DNA of 64,000 nt from the NCBI GenBank assembly GCA_964347035.1, contig CAYFXE010000014.1, positions 3,660-67,659 on the forward strand, in the 5' to 3' direction. Below the pieces are notes generated by a model that was not told where the DNA came from, did not search any database, and was given only the letters and a program-made list of their open reading frames with translations. Shown here in pieces: positions 25,320 to 34,076 of this stretch; position 1 is the stretch's first letter, and the number at the start of each line of letters is the position of its first letter. The DNA comes from CAYFXE01 sp964347035. GTDB taxonomy: Bacteria > Acidobacteriota > Aminicenantia > Aminicenantales > Aminicenantaceae. The translations under genes and the position numbers were made by a program.

Positions 25320-26900
25320 TTATTCCTTTTTCTTGATGATCTTCATCAGCGCAGCCCGCGCTTTAGGAGTGCCGATTTCTTCTAGGGCATCAATGGCTTC
25401 AATCCGGATTTTCTTGTCTTTATCTTCAAGAGCCAACTTTTCCAGAATCGGAACCGCCTCATCACTTTCTGTCTCGCCTAGAGCTCGAACGATCATCCTT
25501 CTCATATTCGCGTCCTTTTCTTCATCCAGCATCTGTCCGAGGAGACTGACGGAAGCCTCTTCTGCCATATCTTCGATGGCATAGAGGGCAGCTTTCCTGA
25601 CTGATAGGAATTTAGATTTTCTGTAGATATCGATGAGCATTTTAGGATCATCCTCTTCCAGCACATCCTCGAGGGCATAGACTGCGGCTTTGGCCAATTC
25701 TTCGTTTGTTGTGCTCATGGCTATTTCATAAATGATTTTGGTTGCCTCTGGTCCCTCAAAATCTTCAACAGCATTAACCACTACCTTCTGAAGCTCCGGG
25801 TCGTCAACGGAAGCCAGGATTTCCTTTAGCGCCATAAGGGCTGCTTCGGTCTCGATGTCTCCTAAAGTGTAGATGGCGTATTTGCGCATCTCGCGGTTTG
25901 GATCCTTAATGGCTACGTCCTTCAACATAGAAATGACTGCAGGATCATCTACATCTTCTAATGCAAAAAGAGCGGCTTTCTGTACTTCGAATGACTTGGC
26001 TTCGTTCATGATTTTCTTCAAGGCAGAAAAAACGTCCCCAGTGTCAAAATCCTCGAGGGCATACACCGCGGCCTTAGCCAGGTTGACATCGGTTTCATTG
26101 ATGGCGATCTCGGTAAGAACGGGGATAGCTGCAGGATCTTCCAAATCTTCCAACTCATAGATCGCCGCTTTTCTCATTTTGGGGTCGGGATCTGAACGGG
26201 CGATGCTTATGACAATCTCAGCGACTTCTTCTCCGTCCATATCTTCGAGAGTTTCGAGAGCTCTGCGGCGAAGATTATAATCGGGATCATTGAGCGCTAT
26301 GTCCTTCACCTTGGCGAATGCCTCAGGATGTTCGAAATCTTCGAGTATGGAGATGATTCTGGCCCGGAATTTTCTGTTCGTTGTGCTGTCATACAGATTT
26401 ATGACCGCTTCAAGAGCTTCCTCATCGCCGATGTCTTCAAGGGCATAAAGAGCCGCCATCTTGATTTCCAGCTCCTCATCTGTTTTCATGGATTTGACAA
26501 TGGCCTCGTATTCGGGTTTGCCTTCTTTGGCCAGTCGATGAGCGACTCTGACCATGTTGGACTTGGCATCATCGACCCATTTGCTTTTGGGATAGGCTTT
26601 GATGAATTTATCGTAGCAGTCGTAGACTTCCTCTAGAGCATAATCCAGTTTCTCCCGGGCGTAGCACTGCCAGAACCGGGCATCATCAATCCAGGCGCTG
26701 CGGCGGTATTCTTGGATGAACTTCTCCAGCGCTTTATGGGCTTCTTCCCATTTTTCCTCGAGCACAAGACTGTATGCCTGTTTGTAAACCTTTGTATCCT
26801 CATCCTGTGCGCTGCTGGCATTCAAAGCAGGAGAAAAAATAGATAAGGAAAAAAGAAAAACGGTGACGATCCATATCGTATACGAGATTTTTTTGCCCAT
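25320..26900 (-). CDS. Exported TPR-HEAT repeat protein
   Basis: A 526-residue protein with a signal peptide (1-28, ending near LNASS). Residues about 35-140 look like TPR/YbgF-type helical repeats with a cell-envelope flavour (EKFIQEYRRSAWIDDARFWQ). About eleven HEAT repeats of 31 residues then run to the C terminus, strongly acidic and with a recurring AxYALEDxxD motif. The repeats are unusually regular, suggesting recent internal duplication. The ATG is 14 bp after the anti-sigma stop codon, with AGGAGG-type signal ahead. It is probably the main structural output of the sigma/anti-sigma pair; its partner is unknown. Confidence 0.82.
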   Translation of the reverse strand: MGKKISYTIWIVTVFLFSLSIFSPALNASSAQDEDTKVYKQAYSLVLEEKWEEAHKALEKFIQEYRRSAWIDDARFWQCYAREKLDYALEEVYDCYDKFIKAYPKSKWVDDAKSNMVRVAHRLAKEGKPEYEAIVKSMKTDEELEIKMAALYALEDIGDEEALEAVINLYDSTTNRKFRARIISILEDFEHPEAFAKVKDIALNDPDYNLRRRALETLEDMDGEEVAEIVISIARSDPDPKMRKAAIYELEDLEDPAAIPVLTEIAINETDVNLAKAAVYALEDFDTGDVFSALKKIMNEAKSFEVQKAALFALEDVDDPAVISMLKDVAIKDPNREMRKYAIYTLGDIETEAALMALKEILASVDDPELQKVVVNAVEDFEGPEATKIIYEIAMSTTNEELAKAAVYALEDVLEEDDPKMLIDIYRKSKFLSVRKAALYAIEDMAEEASVSLLGQMLDEEKDANMRRMIVRALGETESDEAVPILEKLALEDKDKKIRIEAIDALEEIGTPKARAALMKIIKKKE

Positions 26901-26914
26901 TTTTTCCTCCTTTC

Positions 26915-27763
26915 TCAGAAAGTCTGAGATCTAGGCGATAGTTTCTTGGGTGACTCCGGCCTTTTCTCTTCCTTTATGGAACGACGAAGATCGGTAAGGT
27001 TGATTTCCATCAGAATTCCCTGTCTATCCACACCATCTTTTACAAGCTCGATGGCTTCAAAATCGTTCTCGGATTCCAGGTTAGCGATCTGAAGGAGGAT
27101 GACCTCAAGACTGGTGATAAGACTTTCAAGACGCTCCTGGTCTGATTCGGAGAGCTCTCTTTTGAGATAACTCGCCTCCTGCACGAGTTCCTTTGAAATC
27201 CTCTGTTGGTAAGGAAGGTCTAAAGCGTAGGGATCTTCTGTTTTCGGATCGAAGTTGACGAGAGCGAGGAGAATAAGCTTTGAGCGCTCGATATAGTTCT
27301 GGGTGCGGTAGACAAGCTCTGCTCCTGGCTGCTGTTGAGTCATGAGCTTAGGCTGCTTGGCGGCCTGTTGAATTTCCGAAACGGTTGGAGAAAAGATCAT
27401 CCTTCCGATGATTATGCCGGCTACAACAAGCACCAGTGCGGCTGCAGCTTGATAAGCCCATTTTGGAGCGAGGTTCAATGGCTGTAACAGCTTTTTCCAC
27501 CATAATCCCTTTTCAACCTGTGTGGTTTTCTCCAGTTCAATCTTCTGATCCAGTCTCTCTTCGTACGAGTCCCAGAATTCTTGTGGGGGTTCTGGCCGAA
27601 CTCTTCTGCTCATGAATTTGAGAGTGGACTTCATTTCGACAAATTCAGATTGGCATTTATCGCAGACCTGAAGGTGGTCTTTAAAGAACTGCTTCTGTGG
27701 GGCATTCAATTCTTCATAAAAAGCTTCAAGAAAAAGCGATTTGCATTTATTGCAATCACTCAT
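26915..27763 (-). CDS. Zinc-finger anti-sigma factor, membrane anchored
   Basis: A 282-residue protein starting MSDCNKC. The N-terminal anti-sigma zinc-binding motif HxxxCxxC is His30-Cys34-Cys37, one transmembrane helix spans about 103-123, and the C-terminal 160 residues are mostly helical and lie outside the membrane. It would bind and silence the ECF sigma factor encoded just upstream. The start at 27763 is chosen because GGAGG lies 7 bases upstream; a longer frame reading back into the sigma gene has no such site. Start and sigma stop overlap by 8 bases, so translation is coupled. Downstream are the two HEAT-repeat genes. Confidence 0.85.
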   Translation of the reverse strand: MSDCNKCKSLFLEAFYEELNAPQKQFFKDHLQVCDKCQSEFVEMKSTLKFMSRRVRPEPPQEFWDSYEERLDQKIELEKTTQVEKGLWWKKLLQPLNLAPKWAYQAAAALVLVVAGIIIGRMIFSPTVSEIQQAAKQPKLMTQQQPGAELVYRTQNYIERSKLILLALVNFDPKTEDPYALDLPYQQRISKELVQEASYLKRELSESDQERLESLITSLEVILLQIANLESENDFEAIELVKDGVDRQGILMEINLTDLRRSIKEEKRPESPKKLSPRSQTF

Positions 27764-28355
27764 AGGTAGCCTCCATATTAGGATTACCCATATATTTCGA
27801 AAGATCCTTGCGGAGTTTTTTAGCGGCTTTGAAGAGAAGGCTTTTGACCGTACCAACGTGGACATTCAGGATTTCGGCGATCTCATTCAGTTTGAGGTCA
27901 TTATAATGGCGCATCACGAATACTGTTCGTTCCCTGGGAGCAATCTTCCCTAGTGCCTGGGAGATGTGGTTCTGAATTTGGGAGGATTCTGTTCTGCGTA
28001 GAGGATCAAAAGCATGGGCTCCACTCGCATGAAGACTTTCCTGGCTGCTGACTTGATCGAATTCGCCGATTGTTTTTGCCGGCCTTGAGGTTTTTTTTCG
28101 GAGTGAGTCAATGCTGGCATTGACAGTAACCTGATAGAGCCAGGAGCTCATTTTCGCATCCTGGCGGAAAGTTTTCAGGGAGCGGTACATCTTTATAAAT
28201 ACCTCCTGAGAAATGTCTTCAGCTTCATGATGGTCTCCCATGATATCGTAGGCGAGATAATAGATCTTCTTCTTATACCGGCCAACCAGCTCATGGAAGG
28301 CGGCATGGTCTCCTGTACAGAAACGGTCAATAAGAACTTGCTCATTCTGCGCCAT
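27756..28355 (-). CDS. ECF-type RNA polymerase sigma factor
   Basis: A 199-residue sigma factor with only regions 2 and 4. Region 2 occupies about 10-90 (AEDISQEVFIKMYRSLKTF) and region 4 about 135-185 (LNEIAEILNVHVGTVKSLLFKAAKKL, the DNA-reading helix-turn-helix). A linker with Ser/His-rich sequence joins them. It heads an operon with its anti-sigma factor and two HEAT-repeat envelope proteins. A TAGGAG site precedes ATG 28355. ECF factors usually transcribe their own operon; an obvious -35/-10 motif shared with another place in this window was not found. Confidence 0.92.
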   Translation of the reverse strand: MAQNEQVLIDRFCTGDHAAFHELVGRYKKKIYYLAYDIMGDHHEAEDISQEVFIKMYRSLKTFRQDAKMSSWLYQVTVNASIDSLRKKTSRPAKTIGEFDQVSSQESLHASGAHAFDPLRRTESSQIQNHISQALGKIAPRERTVFVMRHYNDLKLNEIAEILNVHVGTVKSLLFKAAKKLRKDLSKYMGNPNMEATYE

Positions 28356-28591
28356 CTCTTTTTACTCCTATTAGACGGGCGACCCTTTGGAATGGTTTAC
28401 GAAAAAAATCACATATATTTGTGGTATTTTATCCCTCAAAACAAAGGATATCATCAGAATTTGTAGGAGACAAGAATGCGGGAAATAAAATTGAATCCGA
28501 AGAAACGCCTTAAGCAGATTTTGATTATTTTCGCCTAGTTCTGCGCTTGGTTGCTAAAACGAAAAGTAAGGATTCTCTAGGGAAATGTGGT

Positions 28592-28666
28592 CCGGCCCGG
28601 AGAGATTCGAACTCCCGACCTTCTGATTCGTAGTCAGACGGTCAGGCACCACTTCAGGACAACCAT
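28592..28666 (-). pseudogene. tRNA-Arg (ACG) remnant, 3' portion only
   Basis: On the minus strand the anticodon arm (TCTGA-CTACGAA-TCAGA, anticodon ACG), variable loop AGGTC, T arm (GGGAG-TTCGAAT-CTCTC) and 3' acceptor strand CGGGCCG are intact. The matching 5' acceptor strand (expected CGGCCCG) is missing and the D arm is at best poor. The sequence upstream is the 3' end of the DUF362 gene. A tRNA retaining only its 3' part is what remains on one side of an integration or deletion event. Boundaries on the 5' side are approximate. Confidence 0.55.
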
Positions 28667-28681
28667 TCAGCGCTTCGGAGA

Positions 28682-29752
28682 TCATTCCAGCTCGATCAAC
28701 CGGTATTTTTGGCTTCCGAGTCCGATCTTCTCCCCATGAGAGAGCTGGATGGACCAATCCAGATCGTAATTTTCCCTTAACAGGTCTTTTCCACTGCGGC
28801 CGTTGACCAAGTCCACAGAAGCCTGGTCCACAGCCACGGGGTCTTCAGACCCCAAAATTCCGATATCTTCGATGATATCCGGTTCCTCCGTTGCCATGCA
28901 GTCACAGTCCTTGGTTATTCTAGTCAGAAAATTTATAAAGCCAATCTTTCCATTGAATTTCTGGTTAACACTGAAGGCATATTCGGCCATCTTTTCCTGG
29001 ACCCGCCGGGAATCGGCATCCCATTTCATCTTGACAGCACCGACGGAGCAGACCACGAGACATTCTCCACAACCGATGCACTTGTCTTCGAGGATCACGG
29101 CGTGGCCTTCTTCCTGGATTATGGCTTGGGTAGGACAATAATCCAAACATATCCCACAATTTGTACACTTTTTTTCGCTTATCCAGGGATGAACATCTGA
29201 ATGCTGCTCGAGCTTGCCCGCTCTCGAAGCACATCCCATGCCCAGGTTTTTTATGGCTGCGCCAAATCCTGTTAACATGTGACCGGTAAAATGGCTCGAG
29301 CAGAGGAGTCCATCTGTGTTGAGATAAGCGCTGGCTATCTTGGCCGACTTTATGTGATTCAGGTTCACCTTGATTTCATCCTCGTCGCGGCCGATCAATC
29401 CATCGGCGATGAGCACAGGAATACCGGTCTTCTCCAAGGAGAAGCCGTGATCTGAGGCTAGATGAAGATGCTCGACAGAGTTAGCTCTTCCCCCCAAGTA
29501 GAGCGTGTTGTTGTCTGTGAAGAAGACCCTATTCGTTTTCTTCTTTATCTGTTGGATAATCCTGAGAAGCCAGGAAGGCCTTATGTGCCCTGTGTTGCCT
29601 TTCTCGCCAAAATGAATTTTTATGGCAACGAAAGAATCTTCCTCTATTTTTTTCTGGAAACCTGTTTTTAGGTATAACCGTTCAGCTTTCTCGGCCAAGA
29701 GTTCATCGCCTTCGTCTCTTCTAGCCGGGATGAAAAAGACATCACTGACCAT
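28682..29752 (-). CDS. DUF362 protein with two 4Fe-4S clusters
   Basis: A 356-residue protein. The N-terminal DUF362 domain spans about 1-190. The ferredoxin domain follows, with cluster cysteines 196, 199, 202, 206 and 225, 228, 231, 235 (CTNCGICLDYC and CIGCGECLVVC), and a further 100 residues close the protein. The family is common in anaerobes and usually annotated as an iron-sulfur protein of unknown redox role. It follows the aminotransferase gene by 15 bp on the same strand. No signal peptide is present, so it is cytoplasmic. It fits an anaerobic lifestyle. Confidence 0.88.
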   Translation of the reverse strand: MVSDVFFIPARRDEGDELLAEKAERLYLKTGFQKKIEEDSFVAIKIHFGEKGNTGHIRPSWLLRIIQQIKKKTNRVFFTDNNTLYLGGRANSVEHLHLASDHGFSLEKTGIPVLIADGLIGRDEDEIKVNLNHIKSAKIASAYLNTDGLLCSSHFTGHMLTGFGAAIKNLGMGCASRAGKLEQHSDVHPWISEKKCTNCGICLDYCPTQAIIQEEGHAVILEDKCIGCGECLVVCSVGAVKMKWDADSRRVQEKMAEYAFSVNQKFNGKIGFINFLTRITKDCDCMATEEPDIIEDIGILGSEDPVAVDQASVDLVNGRSGKDLLRENYDLDWSIQLSHGEKIGLGSQKYRLIELE

Positions 29753-29767
29753 TACATTCCTTAAAAA

Positions 29768-30913
29768 TTATTCCTCTAAGATTGCACGCGCTGCCTGTAA
29801 ACCCGATCCCGAGTCAAACTGATAGCCTAAGGTTCGAAGAGTCTTTTCTACGGCATCCAGGGCAAAATAGACTTGCGGGTATGATAGATTGCCCATGTGT
29901 CCCATCCGGAACACCTTCCCCGCCACCGGTCCCAATCCTCCAGCCACCACAACCCCGTTATCGAAGAGTCCAGAACGGAAGGGCTGATCTTCAACTCCTT
30001 CTGGGTATAGGACAACGGAAAGCGTATTTGCCAAGTAAAGTTCCTTGGTAAAAAAAGTAAATCCCATTTTTTCTAAAGCAACCCTGATAGCGCTGGCAAT
30101 CCGGTGATGACGGAGGAAGCGATTGTCCATACCTTCCTCTAAGGCAATTTTTGTGCCCTCATAGAAAGCCCGTATCTCGTTGACACAAGGTGTGGAGAAA
30201 TACTTTGATGGATCTTTCATGATCGGGAGCCAATTGAGGAGGTCCGAATAATAGGCGGGAATGGCCTTCATACTGGATCTTTTATCCATCGCCTCCTCAG
30301 AGAGCACTAAGACCGCCAGCCCGGGAGGAACCCCCAAACACTTCTGAGCAGCTGTTAAAATCACATCAACTCCCCAGTCGTCCATCCTTTCTTCTATGCC
30401 GCCTGTGGCACACACACCATCGACGATAAAAAGGCTCTCCTGGCGCCCAAGCACTTCAGCATATTCCTTGATTGGAGCACAAGCCCCGGTGGCTGTATCC
30501 ACATGGGTGGCGATAACAGCTACGTATTTTTTCTCTGTTATCTTCCTGGCGAGGGACTCTGTAGGAACAGCTTTTCCCCAATCACTCTCGATGATCTCAT
30601 AGGAAAGGTCAAATCTTCGAGCGATCTGTGCCATCCTTTCTCCGAAATAGCCCTGAGAGAGAATCAGAAAGCGCTCGCCTCTTTCTATGGTATTTAACAC
30701 CGCCATCTCCATAGCTAATGTGCCTGCGCCAGCGATGATGAACGGCTCTCCCTTTTCACAGAAAACAATTTTCTTTAAATTAGCTAGAGCCCCCTTCAGC
30801 TCTTTCACAAACTCGGCTCCTACATGGGAGACAGTGGGCAACGAGAGAGACTGAATGATTCGCGGGTGAACAGGTGATGGGCCGGGGATCAGTAGCAATT
30901 TTTCTTGCTGCAT
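29768..30913 (-). CDS. Alanine-glyoxylate / serine-pyruvate-type aminotransferase
   Basis: A 381-residue class V PLP enzyme. It begins with the family opening LLIPGPSPVHPRII; the PLP lysine is Lys191 in LTAAQKCLGVPPGL, and ATHVDTATGACAPIKE is the nearby cofactor-contact region. Members exchange the amino group of alanine, serine or aspartate with glyoxylate or pyruvate. The exact substrate pair cannot be read from sequence. It is probably co-transcribed with the DUF362 gene downstream. Upstream lies a 180-bp repeat element that separates it from the VIT/VWA gene. Confidence 0.88.
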   Translation of the reverse strand: MQQEKLLLIPGPSPVHPRIIQSLSLPTVSHVGAEFVKELKGALANLKKIVFCEKGEPFIIAGAGTLAMEMAVLNTIERGERFLILSQGYFGERMAQIARRFDLSYEIIESDWGKAVPTESLARKITEKKYVAVIATHVDTATGACAPIKEYAEVLGRQESLFIVDGVCATGGIEERMDDWGVDVILTAAQKCLGVPPGLAVLVLSEEAMDKRSSMKAIPAYYSDLLNWLPIMKDPSKYFSTPCVNEIRAFYEGTKIALEEGMDNRFLRHHRIASAIRVALEKMGFTFFTKELYLANTLSVVLYPEGVEDQPFRSGLFDNGVVVAGGLGPVAGKVFRMGHMGNLSYPQVYFALDAVEKTLRTLGYQFDSGSGLQAARAILEE

Positions 30914-30972
30914 ATCATCTCCTCCAGAGTTTAATCATTGTATCAATAAAAAATGATAAATCAAGCATCATC

Positions 30973-31152
30973 GGGGTCAGACCTTCATAACTTTCATAAT
31001 TTTTTAAATAAATTGAGAATAAAAAAAAAGTGATAAAGATTAAACTCATCGACTCCTCATGATTAAAAAAAATCTCGTATATTATATGGATAACTGAAGC
31101 GAGGCCGTAGATATTGCATTTATAATTATGAAAGTTATGAAGGTCTGACCCC
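30973..31152. repeat. 180-bp element with 29-bp perfect terminal inverted repeats
   Basis: Bases 30973-31001 (beginning GGGGTCAGACCTTCATAACT) and 31124-31152 are exact reverse complements. The 122-bp centre is AT-rich with no credible gene. One end lies 2 bp beyond the stop codon of the VIT/VWA gene. The layout is that of a MITE-like element, sharing the GGGGTCAG start with the 96-bp elements; as RNA it would fold into a 29-bp stem. Confidence 0.8.
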
Positions 31153-31154
31153 AA

Positions 31155-33257
31155 TTATTCGGTGATTTTGTAATTTACACCTTCGTAGGTAATGATCAGA
31201 TTCTTGGCCACGGAAAGGTAAGGGGCCATTCCAGGATTCTCGGTGAGAAGACGGAAATAGTCCTCTGTATTGAATCGTATCTCCTTAACCGAACTCCCCT
31301 CTTGATAAGCGCTGTCCACCCAGAATCCATCCTTCAAATAGAATGTCTTTTCTTTCTTATACCTGATCTTTTGAGACAGAACCTCCTCGGCCCTATCCTG
31401 TGCCTTGAATTTCTGGGAAACACGCGCCGCCTTCACAGCGCCTGCCCCTGTGACTTCTCGAGCCGCTATGGCGTCCATGGCTTCAGGAGCCGCTGCTTCC
31501 AGGGTAAGTCTTTCTTTTTCGGTCACAAGAAAGGATGTGTAGGGAGTGACAATACCGTATTTTAAGCCGAGTCTCTTGACTTCCTCCACGAGTTCATCCT
31601 TTTCCCCGTGAAGGCGTATTTCTTGGAGGAGATAACCGATTCTTCTCGTGGCCCAGAGTCGCGGCAGAAAGTCATAAGCTGCCTGTTTCTCTAATTCTTG
31701 CTCCTTCAAGATAAATGTCTTCTCTTCCTTGCCGACTTTACCCTTGAGAGCCACGCTGACCGGTCCCTCCCCTTTATATTTTCCGATCATGATTAGCTGT
31801 GATCCTCTAAACAAATCAGGCAGGATCCGGGGGTACATGTCTTTGACTTCAATCCCATTGAACCCGATCTCGATATCCGAGAGAAGAGGAGAGGAGATTT
31901 TCTCATAATAACTCGAAATGGCCAGCTCTAAGTCTTCGTTCTCGCTTACGTACACCGAGGTTCCGCGGTTCTGAGACGAAATCCTATCCAGAAGATCGGT
32001 GTTGACGTCGTTCCCGACACCGAAGATGAAGACCCGGCAGCCCAGTGTGTTGGCTTTATCGAGGTTTTTCAAGATATCTCCTGTCTCCGTGACACCCACT
32101 GTCGGGAGACCATCGGTCAGGAAGAGGATATAGTTCGGCCGATCCCCGGGCTCAACCATCCGCAGCGCCCGAAGAAGGGCTTCATTGATGTTGGTTCCTC
32201 CCGAATCCTCTATCACTTCGATGAAAGAGAACGCTTCTTTCTTCTTCTCTGTAGTGGCGACGACGATCTCAGGGGAAAAGGTCTCTACTCCATCATCGAA
32301 ATCAACGATCGAGAACCTGTCATTCTCATCCAGATGATCGATGACAAAACGGGCAGCCTCTTTAGCTTGAATGATCTTATCTCCTCTCATGCTTCCGGAG
32401 CTGTCGAGGACAAAAATCAGATTCTTTTTCAGGATTTTCTCCCGCTTTTCTACATAGCGGGGAGAGGCCAGCAGCATGAAATAATTCGCCTCTGGACCTT
32501 GCCCGTTGATGAACGAGATGCCGATATCATCTCGAGTAAAGGAATAATACAGGATGAAGTCCTTGGTGGGTTTGATGTCTTTTCCTTCGAAGCTGACGCG
32601 GGCTTTCCCCTCGTCCTCTTTCCTGACAGATATCTTGTGGGAAGGAGAATAGATATTGGAAAGCGGAGTCTTGGACTCAATCTTGGTTGAAATCGTCACC
32701 TCTTGGATGGGATGGAGTGAGAATCTTTCGGTGTTCAAAGGATAGGCATAACGAATTAGGTTTCTTTCTGCCCGAAGAATTTCTGAATAAGAGAGCTGGA
32801 TTCTTTTTTCTCCTCGTGCAGGAATCGGATATACCCTGGCCCGAAACATATTGCGTCCGACATACTCGAGGAGGGCTGGATCCTTGAGCCGACGAACGAT
32901 ATTCTCGTAAACGCGACGGGCTTCGTCCCGATCCAGGATCTCTCCCTTAACCTTCTCTTCACCGATATACATCGCAAACTCGGAAATGGCGGCTTTTTCT
33001 GGAAGGGGGAAAATAAAAATCCCTTCTATGTCGTGATCATGATTATTGATAAACACTTGATCGACAGTGGTCAAGGCGACCTGATCAATGATATCGACAT
33101 TGACTCGGTGATATTTCACAGTCAAAGCAGGAATTTTCTCTCCCGGCTTGGGGACTGGAACGATGAATCCATCAGCAAAAAGTCTCATGCTTGATAGAGT
33201 CAAGACAAAGACAACAGAGATTCCGACGAAACATTTTCCTAAAAAGTCTTTTTTCAT
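31155..33257 (-). CDS. VIT and von Willebrand A domain protein, exported
   Basis: A 700-residue protein. After a signal peptide, the VIT (inter-alpha-trypsin) domain covers about 35-165 (VDQVFINNHDHDIEGIFIFPLP) and a von Willebrand A domain starts near 282, with the metal-ion-dependent adhesion site D-S-S-G-S (Asp285, Ser287, Ser289) and the GLPTVGVTETGD segment. The C-terminal part is less conserved. Such proteins bind partners or surfaces through the metal site. ATG 33257 is chosen because GAGGAGG sits 7 bases upstream; a TTG 15 bases earlier would place the ribosome site inside the gene. The gene stands alone. Confidence 0.88.
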   Translation of the reverse strand: MKKDFLGKCFVGISVVFVLTLSSMRLFADGFIVPVPKPGEKIPALTVKYHRVNVDIIDQVALTTVDQVFINNHDHDIEGIFIFPLPEKAAISEFAMYIGEEKVKGEILDRDEARRVYENIVRRLKDPALLEYVGRNMFRARVYPIPARGEKRIQLSYSEILRAERNLIRYAYPLNTERFSLHPIQEVTISTKIESKTPLSNIYSPSHKISVRKEDEGKARVSFEGKDIKPTKDFILYYSFTRDDIGISFINGQGPEANYFMLLASPRYVEKREKILKKNLIFVLDSSGSMRGDKIIQAKEAARFVIDHLDENDRFSIVDFDDGVETFSPEIVVATTEKKKEAFSFIEVIEDSGGTNINEALLRALRMVEPGDRPNYILFLTDGLPTVGVTETGDILKNLDKANTLGCRVFIFGVGNDVNTDLLDRISSQNRGTSVYVSENEDLELAISSYYEKISSPLLSDIEIGFNGIEVKDMYPRILPDLFRGSQLIMIGKYKGEGPVSVALKGKVGKEEKTFILKEQELEKQAAYDFLPRLWATRRIGYLLQEIRLHGEKDELVEEVKRLGLKYGIVTPYTSFLVTEKERLTLEAAAPEAMDAIAAREVTGAGAVKAARVSQKFKAQDRAEEVLSQKIRYKKEKTFYLKDGFWVDSAYQEGSSVKEIRFNTEDYFRLLTENPGMAPYLSVAKNLIITYEGVNYKITE

Positions 33258-33381
33258 GATTGGCCTCCTCAACAGGATTCCTTCCCTCTCATTGGAATAA
33301 AACTTTGGTTTGCTTTAAATCGTTCCATAGAATCCTGTCAGAGAGTCAGAAAATGCAGATAGCTGTCTCTTTCTTCTCCTG

Positions 33382-34059
33382 TTAAACAAGGTCTTCGATT
33401 CTTTCTCTCAAGGCATCAACAGAGGAAAACACCTCTGTGTCGAAGGAAGTAAATCTCTGTTCGTCTCTGCTCAAGATAAAAACTCTCGAGATTCCAGATT
33501 CTCGTGCGGCCTGAATATCAAACGGGGAATCCCCGATGACACATGCGTCCTCTCGCTTAATTCCTAATTCCTCGAGGACAGCAGAGAAAGGAGCTCCGGA
33601 CGGTTTCCACAAACCGCTTTCCCTGGATATAACATAATCAAATTCAAGTTTAAACTTATTCAAAAGATAGGAAACATTTTTGTGGGAGTTATTGGTAACN
33701 NNNNNNNNNAAACCGCTTTCACGAGCCATCACGCAGTCAAACTCGAGATCAAATTTCTCCAGAAGAAAGTTGACATTCTGGCGTGAATTATTCGTAACCA
33801 AGGCCTGTTTGACCTCTCTCCCTGATAAAAATTCCAAGAATTCCTTCATCCCTTCTTTGAGGATGGCTTTTTGAGTGGCTTCCTCCTCATACCTTTCCAA
33901 TATCCTCCATTTTGCCGATCTTTCCGGCTCCTTCAATTGGTCGAGAAAGTGAAGGATTGGCTTCCCTTGGGTTCCCAAATCTTTCTTGATCTTCTTCCAG
34001 TCATAGGGAACGTCGATAATCGTTCCATCCATATCGAAAATAACAGCCTTGATCTTCAT
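33382..34059 (-). CDS. HAD-family hydrolase (phosphatase), interrupted by an assembly gap
   Basis: The N terminus has the HAD motif I FDMDGTIID and motif II VTNNS; motif III/IV is near the C terminus (VIGDSPFDIQAARESG). The family includes phosphoglycolate-type phosphatases. Ten Ns at 33700-33709 interrupt it. The 89 bases on each side of the gap (33611-33699 and 33710-33798) encode the same piece of the protein, VTNNS...RESG, in two versions about 70% identical at the DNA level. The real gene would have this piece once, about 195 residues in total. The reading frame passes the Ns only by chance. It lies 17 bp after the aspartoacylase-like gene in the same orientation. Confidence 0.75.
   Translation of the reverse strand: MKIKAVIFDMDGTIIDVPYDWKKIKKDLGTQGKPILHFLDQLKEPERSAKWRILERYEEEATQKAILKEGMKEFLEFLSGREVKQALVTNNSRQNVNFLLEKFDLEFDCVMARESGXXXXVTNNSHKNVSYLLNKFKLEFDYVISRESGLWKPSGAPFSAVLEELGIKREDACVIGDSPFDIQAARESGISRVFILSRDEQRFTSFDTEVFSSVDALRERIEDLV
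33700..33709. other. Assembly gap (10 N)
   Basis: Placeholder of unknown real length inside the HAD gene, flanked by divergent copies of one 89-bp segment. Confidence 0.98.
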
Positions 34060-34076
34060 CTGTTCACTTTGGCCTT

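Noticed and set aside
28476..28538. 20-residue plus-strand frame MREIKLNPKKRLKQILIIFA with an AGGAG site.
   Set aside because: Short, isolated, no family and no promoter found; next to a tRNA remnant, so it may be the front end of a lost gene. Too weak to list.
30915..31154. 79-residue minus-strand frame between the aminotransferase and VIT/VWA genes.
   Set aside because: It is a reading of the 180-bp inverted-repeat element, has no ribosome site and ends inside the repeat arm.
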